The translations under genes and the position numbers were made by a program. Below the pieces are notes generated by a model that searched no databases, was not told where the DNA came from, and worked only from the letters and a program-made list of their open reading frames with translations. This document shows positions 1 to 10,256 of a stretch of DNA of 25,913 nucleotides, in pieces. Each line of letters opens with the position of its first letter. Positions within the stretch are counted from its first letter, which is position 1. This DNA is from Fragilaria crotonensis (lineage: Eukaryota; Bacillariophyta; Fragilariophyceae; Fragilariales; Fragilariaceae): the NCBI GenBank assembly GCA_022925895.1, contig JAKSYS010000780.1, forward strand, positions 1 through 25,913, read 5' to 3'.

Positions 1-610
1 GCTGTATGCTGTATACCAGAAGTTTGCTACTGTACTCGTCGAACAGAATAGTGACAGTAGCGTCGAGGCCAATAGAAAAGACGGCCATGCAGCCATCGGA
101 AGGTCCGGTCAAGCCACCTCCTATTAATTTAGAATGCAAGGAAATGACGTTGCCGTAATCAGCAGTACCAATCAGCATGCACGCTCCCTATGTTACTGTC
201 TTACTGAGTACTGTATCACCGAAGGTAGTACGTGGAAGGGTTAGTACTGAGATACAGCATATCACATACAGCGATACAGCATACCCTACTACTACTCACT
301 ACTCACTACTCCCAACTCCCCAGTCATATGATAGAGTCGGAATAATAGAGATAAAACAATAGCACCGGTACGAGCACTTGGTACTAGTACTGTACAAACA
401 TGTAAAACTCTGAACAACACTGTTGTGCACAGCAGGAAAGAGTATTCTCCGTCCTTCGTTGTATGACATACACACATAGAAGCCAGGAGATGCCTTCGTG
501 ACCCAACAGACGCAAGACTCCTATTTTCACTGACCCAAGAAGACAAGAATTTCAACAGCAAGCCACGATAGACACAATTAAAGTGCAAGTTCGACACCAA
601 CAAGACGACC
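1..610. other. Intergenic region, no gene recognised
   Basis: No reading frame here resembles a protein. The stretch holds a short ACTACTC/TAC-type simple repeat around 281-312 and GTAC-rich palindromic text at 381-395 (GTACTAGTACTGTAC). It ends at the ATG of the RING gene at 611, so the last few hundred bases probably carry that gene's promoter and 5' leader; I see no clear TATA box. Confidence 0.5.
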
Positions 611-1530
611 ATGTCTATGGCTGCAGCATTTTCAAACTTTCACTGGAGACCTAATATCTCCCTCGTCATAGCGCAGTGGCAAATCAGGACGTTGAGGATA
701 ACGACGTTGAAGAAGCACTGGCTGAACTTCGTCGTGTCGAGTCGACTCGCGCGACTCCTCTCGACGAAGCAATTCAAAACGGTGACGCCCATCAAGACGT
801 CGATGACGAGGAGCGCGATCTAGAAGCTGCCCTGTCTTTCGTCCCCTCCCTAATCAACACAACCTTGCGCGAATTGGAGGAGGAACGGAGTTGGCCCGAC
901 GTCGTACGAGCGTTTGTCTCCTAATCGGAGTCTTTACTATTTCGACTGTGGATTGCCACCACCCAGGCTGACTTTGGCTTGCTCATGCTGTGCTTAGTCG
1001 GCACTAGTTGGTGTGCTCGATTCATTCGTTACAATCGTGAGCGGGAAGAAGAACTCGATCGACGCATCAATGCCTACATGGAGAACAACGAGGATGGAGA
1101 AGGACGTCCTGACTTTCGTATGCTTTCGTTCCAGGCTCAACTTGCCTTGGCTATTATGGAATCTCAACGTCAAATGATGCAGGGTGGCTTTGGGCACCCG
1201 GACGGCCATGAACGAAGCGGTGTGAGCGATGAAGTGCGTAATATGTGGAGCGATTCAACTATAAGACGGTCGAAGATGTACCCGCTGCTTCGGACAAGAA
1301 GGGCGAGTACGGAAGCGTCGGTCAACACGACAGCGGCGAACCACCGTTGTACTATCTGTCTTGGAGACTATGAAGACGGAGAGGAGTTGGTCAAGCCCTT
1401 GTGGTCACACGTATCACAATGAATGCATTGGAGCCTGACGGCTGAGCATTCCAAATGTCCACTATGCAACCTCGATCTGAGTCGGTACCAATGCGGATTC
1501 AAACGTTGCCTCATCGTCGCAGCCCGATAA
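611..1530 (+). pseudogene. Membrane RING-H2 finger protein, frame broken at several points
   Basis: This is the remnant, or an error-containing copy, of a RING-H2 E3 ubiquitin ligase. The likely start is the ATG at 611. An acidic N-terminal part (about 676-924, with VEEALAELRR and DVDDEERDLEAAL) leads into one or two hydrophobic segments (about 905-1015, including LLMLCLVGTSW), then a charged linker, then a C-terminal RING. The RING ligands are visible but lie in different frames: CTICLGDYEDGEELVKPL at about 1348-1399, CGHTYHNEC from 1400, and CPLCNLDL at about 1459-1482. Breaks are seen near 655-665, near 910-924 (an in-frame TAA at 922-924), near 1395-1400 and near 1430-1436. The terminal TAA is at 1528-1530. 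The order membrane helix, linker, C-terminal RING-H2 suits a membrane-bound ligase. Whether it is a pseudogene or a good gene read badly is open; other genes in the window show the same breaks. Confidence 0.6.
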
Positions 1531-3590
1531 TTGATTGAGAGCGAGCTTTTAAATGTAGTGAATTTCGCGGCGAAGTACGCATTTTTAAGGGTTTTTTCGT
1601 AACCCGATATCGTCGAAGGTCTGCTACCACTAATAGCGGACATCAAGGCTTACATCATTACGTATGATAATAACACACACAGAATTGACTCTCAGACTGC
1701 GTGATAGATGTACAACTATTTGGATGCCTTGATCAGCAAAACACCGTATTTGGACGTTGCTGACAATTCCAGAATTAACACCAATTGAGACTCCTTTCTG
1801 TCCAGGTGTGGCTGGCAATCGTGATGGTCTTGATCTTGCTGCTAATCAGCAGGACCAGCTCCTAATAGAAAATAAAGAAGGAGGAGAGGATATTCTCGTG
1901 TATGATTTGGAGGTCAATGGTCATGGGTTATGCATTTGATCAGATTGACTCGTATTGCGGCAGAATACTACTAGTACACACCACCGAAGCTGATGAATTC
2001 CTATGAATTGGTGCCGCCAAGCGATCTGCTTTTGGTATTCCTACAGCAGTTGAATATGCATCGACACTCTGATAGAACAACCAGGTGCCAAAGAGATTCC
2101 ATACATTCCTCCATGGGTTATAGGGCAAGCAAGGTGTGCCAGACAAACACCAACATAAATAGCTCTTGCACATGGCAATGGGAACAAAAATTATTACTGA
2201 TATATGTGCCCTGCTGCAAAATCTATGATCATTTCTCTACAAGCAGCCTTATCGACAAATGACATCTCACAACCGCCCATCATTTTCTTGCAAGAATGCT
2301 GGTTACACGAATGCAAAGTGCTGCCTTTACTGCCTCGCAGCACATTAAGAGAGTCGACAACGTGGTGGCAGATTTCCTTTGCTTTACAGCAACCAACCGA
2401 GGAAAACTTCACCTGATAGCAGGTGATTGTCCACCAATCAATATCCACACTATGCGGTTTCAATTTCATTACACCGCACAGAAGAATCTGATGGATTTCG
2501 AAATTCCTAAGCTACCGGACAACATAATCTGCTGACTCTTGCTTGGACGTGCTGCAAGTCCCGGAAGTGGCATCTCTATGGGCTGCCAAGAAAGCGGCCG
2601 CAAATGTGCCAGCTATATACCAGCCAGACATGGCATATTGTATTGGATTCTTGTGATTGTGGACTTTCCAAAAACCCCTGCCTCTTCCTTTGTTGGTGAT
2701 CAAGACCTCCTGATCATTCAAGCTTTCCTCCAAGCCTAGAAATGGCAGGCCCATGGTTCACCTAATGGAGTACATCCATAGCCAGTAGCCAGTGGCGGCA
2801 AAAACTGTGCAGCAGGCCACAAGGAACCTGGTGCGGCACTTTGGAGGAATTTCCAACTAGCAAGCTAAGCCCCACCCCTTCCCAGAATTTCATTTATGTG
2901 ACCCACTTGTCATAGCCCGCGTGGCATCGTATACCAGCCAATGAAGAGCCCTCCACTCACATCAATAATCAATTATCCTAAACTCCTTCAAGGAATGTTC
3001 ACAATTGGAGGAGTTGAACAGCCTGCCCTTCATTATTCCATACACTTATTACCATATGTGTGTATGTATTTTATGTATAGCATCGTGTAAAAATACTCTC
3101 TCTACATGTACTACATGTGTTAGTATGTGTGCATCTCGCATTTCGCATTCCATGTACTGGTACTGTATGCTGATGTACAAATATTCGGAGTACACTGCAA
3201 TACAATATATGGCATATCCTGTATCTTTACGCCGATTCGGCAGTTCTGAGTTAAATACATAACTCTCCAAATAAAACAACTCAAATTTCGACAAAAAAAC
3301 TCATCGCCCTCAGTTTTGTAACTGAAAGGACGTCAAGGGTTTGTCCTTCGCTGTTCGTTGCGTTGACGAGTAATCCTTCAGTCAAGGGAATGCATAAGAG
3401 TACCAATTGGATTCAACACAAGGATTTGATCAATTGGAAGGCAAATCCAACTATTGCAACGCCAAACCATCCCACAACCCCAGTCTGATAGTTTGTTTGA
3501 GGTCGCATTTGTTGTGTGGGTGTCTGTCCTTCGTCGCAGTAGCCCCTAGTAGTTGCACACAAGTGTGCCAAAAACTAGAAACAGGTAACC
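1531..3590. other. Gene-free region between the RING gene and the SET gene
   Basis: I see no intact gene. It holds a faint retroelement relic (about 1990-2600, listed separately), a GTAC-rich patch at 3151-3178, and from about 3270 the probable promoter and 5' leader of the SET gene. The ATG at 3591 sits in the favourable context AACCATGG. Confidence 0.4.
1990..2600 (+). mobile_element. Decayed retroelement relic (RT/RNase H-like)
   Basis: Short stretches in shifting plus-strand frames read like the end of a reverse transcriptase/RNase H region. At about 2000-2070 there is IGAAKRSAFGIPTAVEYAS. At about 2341-2520 there is IKRVDNVVADFL followed by NRGKLHLIAGDCPPI and FEIPKLPDNIIC. The DN-x-VAD-x-L pattern is typical of the region just after RNase H in retroelements, where it usually reads DN-x-VAD-x-LSR. 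Stops and frame changes interrupt it throughout, so it is not functional. The family cannot be assigned from the sequence alone, and the resemblance rests on short motifs. Confidence 0.3.
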
Positions 3591-6500
3591 ATGGCATCGG
3601 ATCTTCACGACGGTGATGATCTCGCCATCATGGAGACGGATGCATTTGACTTCGGGTTAGATCACAACGAGCCTGCTCCTGTTGTGAAACGAAAGGACGC
3701 GTACGAAGATATCATGGGGATCGGGGAAGGTGAGGGTGGGAATAGGGCACTTTCGAATCGGCTAGTTGCCTTTCGGGAGTGGTTAGATCTCGAAGCCGAG
3801 GTGGCGATTCATCCGTACCTCTGCGTGGTGAATGGCGAGGCGACGGATGGAACAAAGAATGCTCCCATGCTGTCGTACGGACCGCCACCTGGTGTCAACA
3901 CGGGAAGCATCAACCCTGCCGAGGGGCGCATCGGAGTGATTGATGGTGAGGCAGATCAAGCCCTTTACGATCGATCCATGGGCTGTCAAGTTCGCGCTAC
4001 CAAAGAAATTAAGAAAGACGATGTCCTTCTTACAATGCCTCGTTCAGCAATGGTGACTCCGGATTTAGTGGCTTCAAGTGATGCCGGTAGGGCAGTCCTA
4101 GCATGTATCGAACCCTCACAGAACGGCGCCCCCGTTCATTATTGGGATGCATTCGAAAATACAGCGTCACTAGAATCGAATATTCAGGAAAAAATAAGTC
4201 TTAGCAACGGCACCCAGCTCTTGGTCAAAATTTTGCAGGAACGTAAGAAAGCGGAGACAGCTGAAGGGAAATCGCTGCAAGCGTTGGATGACGGCATTCG
4301 CCAATCCGGTGGCCTTCTGGGCACTGGAAGAAACAAAATACAGCTTCCATATACTTTGGCGCCCTGGGGTAAGATTTCGACGCGAGCGCCGATCCTGGCG
4401 TTCTTAATTCACCAGCGGTTCTCTGACTGCTTGAGGCCAGAGGTTTTGGTACCGACGCCGATATTACTGTGGAGTTGGAAGACTGCAGAAGTGTCCTATC
4501 AACTGCAGAGAGAATACAGGTCCCTGCAGGCTCGCCGACAACCTTTGCCCCGTACGCACGCATTCTTCCGTCGGCTGTCCCTTTGCCCCTTTGCTGGAAA
4601 CGTAACGAGCTTGCGCTTTTTTCTCAGTGTGTACCTGGGGTCGTACCACTTCAGGAGGTTGCGGGAATGACACTGTTATTGGCTTCAGAGTTCATCGCAC
4701 TTGTTGAGGCTGGGATTCTGCATCGTTTTCCGAGCGTTTTTCCGAGGGGGCTTATTACTTGGGAGCGGTGGGTGTGGGCAGCTTCGGTGTACACATCTCG
4801 AGCACTGCCCTCGTCCACTTATTTGGACGATAAAAATAATGCTGTTGCGAATGCATCACCCGATCCACTTTGGTTCCAGTCAGATCCCGCCGTATGGGCC
4901 GAACTTGGCGTTATGATCCCCTTTCTCGACATGCTAAATCATGAAGCTGAGTCGTCGCAAGTGGTGTGGGAGCCGCCGTCAGCCTCGAAGGGAGAAGATG
5001 GAACCTTGAGTCTCCCGCGTGCTGTGTCTCACAAGCGAGTGAAGAAGGGGGCCGAGCTGTATTGCAACTATGGACCAAATCTGAGCAATCAGCACCTCAT
5101 TCTTCAGTACGGATTCGGCCTTATCAATAACTCCTCAGATGTTGTTAGATTGGGGTGGAGCCTGGGTGATTCTGTTGGCAATGTGAAAACTCCTGAAAAT
5201 TATTCGCTTCCATTTAGGGACGAGGACCCAGAGGACAAAGGTGTCACCGCTAACGAAAGCGGTGATGGTGATCAAACTAGTCCTGAGACCCCAAAACTCG
5301 GTGAAAGTGAATTGGTGTTCGATTCTACAGAGCCGAGTGATATCAATGACTGGTGGACGGAAGAGCGCCTTTCGTTTCTCAGCCGGCAGGCTCTTTTGGG
5401 TGAGAGTATCATGAACAGTCTCACTTCTGGTAAGAAAATGCTCACTGCAGCATTCAACGACGGTTCGTATCACCCGCACCTCCTTGCGGCGTCGGTGGTC
5501 GCGACCATGGATGATGCACGAGTGATGGCTCTTCATTCGCTCTGGAGCGCAGATCCTGAAAACAGGTCGACAAGCGTTGCCATAACGAAGACTCACCAAA
5601 ATGTGCTGCGCGCTTATCTTGCATTCCATTTTGAAAGTAAGTTGGAAAAACTACTGCAGAACTTGAACAGCGGGCTTAAAGGTCATTTTGAGGATGTCAA
5701 TATTTGGACCAAGTTATCGAATGGGGGGCTTGCGTATTCCAACCCAGAGGATAAAGCAGAAGGCTGGAACAAATTCTTTGAAGCAAAGGCTTACTTCACT
5801 TCGGCAGCTGTGGAAAAACACTTCTACCCTGTTTCTCCCGAGAGCTGCGTCTTAGCTTTCTATGATGGTCAAATTCGCGCGTTGCAAACATCGATCGACG
5901 GGTTAGCAACCATGGAGAAATTCAGGTCCGGGGTCTTGCGTCAATTGGAAGACCTTGGCTTTGAGATCCTACCCAACGACGCGCTCCCTGCGGCCGAAAT
6001 GGCTGCTATTACAACAGCGTCTGCTGGCAAGGCTGAAGACAATGACAGCATTGGCAAGAATGAAGATGAGCCAAATGGTACAAGCAAGGAGAAGAGCAAG
6101 TCGAAAAGTCGTCGTCGTAACCGCAAACAACGAACTTACGCAGGCGAGGGCAAGGGTGGACCCCCAGAAAGTAGCGATGGACGTCCCGCTATCAAGCTCC
6201 ACATCGGCAATCTTGCATATTGCACTCTAGCTTCTGACTTGTTCGACTATTTTGCGTCCATTTATGGCCGAGAGTGTCTTGGAATGTCATATCCCAACTG
6301 AACGAGAAAGCGGCCGCTCAAGAGGATTCGGTTTTGTGACGATGCCGGAAGCCTCGTCGCTTCAAGCGTTACGACCAGGAACGAAGCACGAAGTCCACGG
6401 GAGAATTCTCAAGATTGCCGAGAGTAGCTCCTCTGGGTCTGCTAACAGAAACAGGGGACCTAGTATTAACACGATCGTCGTCAATGATCGTTGTGCACGA

Positions 6501-7311
6501 TGCGGCTACCGACCACGATACTGTGTCTGTTCCGTGCCAGATATCCCGGCTTTCAATGGAGCAGCCAGTCGTTTTCCATACCAAGACAACATAAGAGGGC
6601 CTGACTTGGATCATCGGGGAAGGGGTGGACCCGATTTCGATAACTACGGCGGTGGCAGTTATCGTAGAGAGCGAGATCGTGGTAGGGATTCATACAGTCC
6701 GAGTCCAGGACGTCACGGCAGCGGCAGCAGAGGCGGTCGTGACTGGGACCATGATTGGCATGGACGCGCCTACGACCGATCTCGTCGAAGTCGTTCTCCT
6801 AGCTACAGCCGTGACATGGACCCTGATCGTGATAGAAGTAGACGACGTTCTGGAGAGAGAGAGCACGGCCGAGACAGAGACAGGGATCGCCGAGACAGGT
6901 CGCGAGAGCGAAGGCGGCCCCTCGACGACCGTCGATCATCGCGCTACAGTCGCAGCCGAAGTCGGAGTCCTCTCGGTGAACCTTCAGAACTCGGTCGGTC
7001 TTCCAGGCGAGATCGAGACAGAGATCGCGACGAAGAACGTCGGATCGCCGGTATGAAATCTGCCGAACCTGCATCTAACAACAAGGATATCAGTGACGCA
7101 GAAAGCGTGTCACCACCGCCACTCGGCGGTAGTTCTGAGAGGAAACGCGCCCGAGAAAGTCGAAGGAGGCCGTAGTCGTAGTCGCAGTCGCAGTCGGGAT
7201 AGGGAAAAGTGGGAAGAGCGCAGCAGCAAAAGGATGGAAAGAAGCGAGATCGTAGTCCGCACTAGTAAAGGCGTCACACAGCATAACCGCACAAGTATTC
7301 CATACAGATGA
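3591..7311 (+). CDS. SET-domain methyltransferase fused to RRM and RS domains
   Basis: A protein of about 1,240 residues is spread over frames joined at about 4369-4442, 6270-6280 and 7160-7170. After an acidic N-terminus comes a SET domain of the Rubisco LSMT/SETD3/SETD6 type: CQVRATKEIKKDDVLLTMPR (residues ~130-150), FAPYARILPS, PFLDMLNHEAES (~445-455, the SET NH motif) and GAELYCNYGPN (~487-497), then a helical region in the place of the Rubis-subs-bind domain. A basic linker leads to an RRM (RNP2 LHIGNL at ~870, RNP1 RGFGFV at ~912), a Cys cluster CARCGYRPRYCVC (~967) and a long RS/RD-rich tail (~1020-1215). SET proteins of this type methylate protein lysine or histidine; RRM-RS proteins act in splicing. 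The SET C-lobe, the linker and the RRM start share one open frame (4427-6301), so the fusion is direct. Substrate unknown. It converges on the dioxygenase gene, with stops about 40 bp apart. Confidence 0.75.
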
Positions 7312-7349
7312 AGATAGCATCTATCAACTCAGTGTAACTAATATGGGTA

Positions 7350-8710
7350 CTAATACAATACCGATAATCCTTCCATTCGATATCTGGAGTTCAGCTCGTC
7401 CTGGCTCACATAACATCCAGAAACGGCTCGAGGACAATCGTTGAGGGTTTGAAAACTATATCGACCATGTAAGCACCTCTGTTGATCACGGAACACTGCT
7501 GTGTGAGATCTCATACAAGTAATAATTAATGTATGCCAATCGACTCACCTGATTTGCAAGCACTATTGTATCGCCAGGGCGCAGCTTCGACCAGCCGTGT
7601 GCTGTCCCTTCCAAGGATATTGTCCCACGTTGCATGCGCACTCGCAAGTTCTTCGTAGAACGAATCGTTGTCGAAAAGAGCGTCACTACGTGATGGGAGA
7701 TCGGAAGACGATCCAAGTCGTTATGTCGTATTCCACTGACAACACCTCGCCGAGTCTCAATCACCGGTCCTGATGCTTCTAGGTACCACCCTATTTCCTC
7801 ATCAATGCATTGGTATTTTCTGACAGTATTGACCAACATGTCGAAAGCGCGGGGATCTTCCGTACGGAGCTGTTCTGCAGCAGCAAATCCATCGGCGTAG
7901 ACACTGTCGCCTCCAATATCTGCCGGCGTGATCATTGTGAAAATTTGTAAACCTGGCGGGACAGCATGTATGTCAAATCTGTGTGAAGGGCAAACTGCCC
8001 TGCCCGTAGGCTGAATCAGCTGTGCTGGTTCCTTCTCCCTGCACTTCGGAACTCGTGAACCAGACACTTCCGTAAAGCGTGCGAAGGGGACCGTCTGTGC
8101 CATTAGGAAGCACAATATCAGTCCCCCCATGTCTGTATCGTTCTAGCAACGAAGCGGAAGCGATATTCTTTTTGGATGATCCTGATACAGCAGATGCCAA
8201 AGCAGCGATTCCCGCTCCGCCATCGTCAATTGGCGTATCAGTAATAAGGAGAATACCGTACGAATGCAGAACTTTCAGAGCCATGGGTATGCCGTGTCCA
8301 TGGATGAGTCGGTCAAAAGGCATTGATAAGGCCTCCGAGTTTCTTAGATCCGACTCGGTTAATCCTGTCCACAGTTCCCTGGACATCACTGGTTTCTGCC
8401 AATTTTTTGCAGTTTGATGCATCCACACTGTGGAGTACGTTGCTGACACACCGTCTGCCCAGTCAACGACATAATTATTTCCATCTAGTCTTGAAGACTT
8501 CACTTGATATCTCTGTCGTACCTGATGATTCTGAACTGGCTTTCCAGTGTCTTTGTCATGAGCAATATCCGCTCGTTGCCGAGTCGCTTGGTCGAAATTT
8601 CGTTCGTCGCTATCTCGAAGGAATTGAAGCGGGAGAGTCCTTTCTATCTGCGTCGAGAAGCTACGAACTGAAGCCATAGAGCTCATCCTTGAGCACAAAG
8701 ACAGCATCAT
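7350..8710 (-). CDS. Gamma-butyrobetaine/trimethyllysine dioxygenase-like Fe(II)/2-oxoglutarate oxygenase
   Basis: The family hydroxylates trimethyllysine or gamma-butyrobetaine in carnitine synthesis using Fe(II) and 2-oxoglutarate. The ATG at 8710 opens a Ser/Arg-rich, acid-poor leader (MMLSLCSRMSSMASVRSF) that looks like a mitochondrial presequence. An N-terminal small domain follows (VVDWADGVSATYSTVWMHQ) without the family's zinc-binding cysteines. The catalytic domain shows PLRTLYGSVWF, the iron motif HTD at 7985-7977, PPGLQIFTMI, GGDSVYADGFAAAEQLR, IRHNDLDRLP and RPGDTIVLANQ. A 70-bp intron (7479-7548, GTGAGT donor, AACAG acceptor) separates the last exon, 7478-7350, which carries LHGR (third iron ligand) and a GCYVSQDELNSRYR end. 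Frame breaks flank the HxD motif at about 7986-7990 and 7964-7970. Which of the two substrates is used cannot be decided. The mitochondrial location is inferred. Confidence 0.75.
7479..7548 (-). other. Intron in the dioxygenase gene
   Basis: On the minus strand the sequence reads CAG|GTGAGT at 7548 and ATCAACAG|AGG at 7479. Removing it (phase 0, 70 bp) joins LANQ to the conserved R-x-LHGR segment, which has an open frame of 43 codons including the TAG at 7352-7350. The fit to the family C-terminus makes this intron well supported. Confidence 0.8.
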
Positions 8711-8886
8711 GTGGTCTCAGATACAGGTGTTGATGTTTTGGCAGACGTGAGATGCGACGGTTTCAATTTCATATCAATGTTTCATCTCAATTTGTGTTCG
8801 TGTTCCGATTGGTGATTGCTCCGCGGCCAGATATCGACGATTGACATTTTGACATGCTGGCATCTGCTGGCATGCGAAAACCACCG

Positions 8887-8900
8887 ACGCATCGATGCGT
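8887..8900. promoter_or_regulatory. 14-bp perfect palindrome upstream of the dioxygenase gene
   Basis: ACGCATCGATGCGT is its own reverse complement. It lies 177 bp upstream of the dioxygenase ATG, next to a second CG-rich half (GACGCGTGG) and the short direct repeat CTGGCATCTGCTGGCATG. This could be a binding site for a dimeric transcription factor; no factor can be named. Confidence 0.25.
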
Positions 8901-9598
8901 GACGCGTGGAATAAATTAGCTCTTTGGTCGGAGCACTACCGGTAGCTGGTACGTGTACTTGTAGGCAGTACAGTACTTGTACCACCACTTTTTTTTTGTT
9001 TCGCGTCCTCAGTATAGGTTCGAATGCCCTGGCTGAGGTAAGACCATCCTTAGCACTAGGATATGAAGATAGAAATGACTACCTCTAGAAGTTTATCATA
9101 CATCTACTTTAAGGCAGATGCATTTCATGTTGCTGGTGGCACGTTCTTTGGGAGGGCAATTATTGTTCAGAGGAGGCACAAACAACAGCATGAAGCAAAG
9201 AAGCTACGCAGAGAATGAGCATAGTAGCTTCTTCTTCGTGGAGACAAAACCCTCAGCGGAGCAAGAAAGCAACAAGCTTGGAAACTTCAAACTACTTGAA
9301 GCAGGATTTTGTTTTCTGCTCATGGCAAGGCATACAGAATAGGTTGTTGACAATCATAATCATCCGCGAACAGGAAAACAAATTGTTTTTGGCATCACAA
9401 CATGGCATAAAGTGAGTTGATCTACTTGTAGTCAATAATGACTGTTTATCGTTATAATTATGGTCATTTTCAACATTAAAAAGTGATATCTACGTATTTA
9501 TTTTTTATATTAAGATTTTAACCTATTAAATGTAATGTTTCTTTTGAGTTGGTGATAGAATCGATGACTTATAAAACTATTACAAATTTATTTTTTTA

Positions 9599-9715
9599 GG
9601 AGTAAACAAAATCGGTGGATCCAATAAGTTTATTTCTGTGGGAGTCAACCCACGGTGGATTCCATAAATTCATTTCTACTGGAGTCAACAAAAACATAAA
9701 TTTGTTTCTGCAGTA
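9599..9715 (+). repeat. Degenerate ~40-bp tandem repeat, about three copies
   Basis: Units begin with GGAGT(A/C)AAC at 9599, 9641 and 9681. They run through a (C)GGTGGAT-CCA-TAA core to an ATTTATTTCT-like end. Units 1 and 2 (42 and 40 bp) align well; unit 3 lacks the GGTGGAT part. An AAATTTATTTTTTTA stretch just before 9599 may be the end of an older unit. Confidence 0.65.
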
Positions 9716-10256
9716 GCAACCGTTTTTCCAAGAGGTTGAGTTGGTGTTTTCATATCACCATAAAAAGTCATTTCTAACTTAAAAGGATAAGAAGGTCCGG
9801 TGAATGGCTGATATTTAAAAATTTACTATTCCAGCTCTGTCGGTTTGAAATTGTAACAAAAATTACCAGAGGTTGTGCTTGTAGGACTTCTGTACATCTC
9901 TACAGGAATTCAAAATGCGGATGCTCGAACTGGATTCAAATCACAAAAATGTATGTGTAACACACAACAGCAACAACGACAAGACTGATCAAGAAAACAA
10001 CAACACCTCAATCCTCTAATGGCAAAAGCACCAACATTCGAGAATTGTGGTGTCCTTGTTCGGAGAATGAGGACACTGCAACTGTCATCACAATGCAGAT
10101 GCAGGCAACAAGGATTGACTTGCTTCTGGCACCATAAGGGTTGAGCCAGAAAGAATGTTGCTGTCATTGGTGGTGTATTGTGGACTTCGGATGAGGAGAA
10201 GAGGTGGAGCAACAATCTGGTTTCAAACTTGATTCGATCAGAGTTGTGTGTGTGAA

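Noticed and set aside
292-612. 106-codon minus-strand frame upstream of the RING gene
   Set aside because: It lies in the promoter/leader of the RING gene and resembles no family.
2194-2469. 91-codon minus-strand frame
   Set aside because: It is antisense to the retroelement relic, whose plus-strand text is the better match.
6369-7074. Several frames on both strands within the RS-domain region
   Set aside because: The repeats coding for Arg/Ser/Asp keep all frames open; only the frame continuous with the RRM makes sense.
9017-9028. GGTTCGAATGCC resembles a tRNA B box / T loop, with a TGGCTGAGG A-box-like word next to it
   Set aside because: The A-box-like word lies after the B box rather than about 40 bp before it, and no cloverleaf with a paired acceptor stem can be folded around it.
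9910-10215. 101-codon minus-strand frame rich in Cys
   Set aside because: The Cys runs come from CAACAACAA-type simple sequence on the plus strand; there is no regular Cys spacing.
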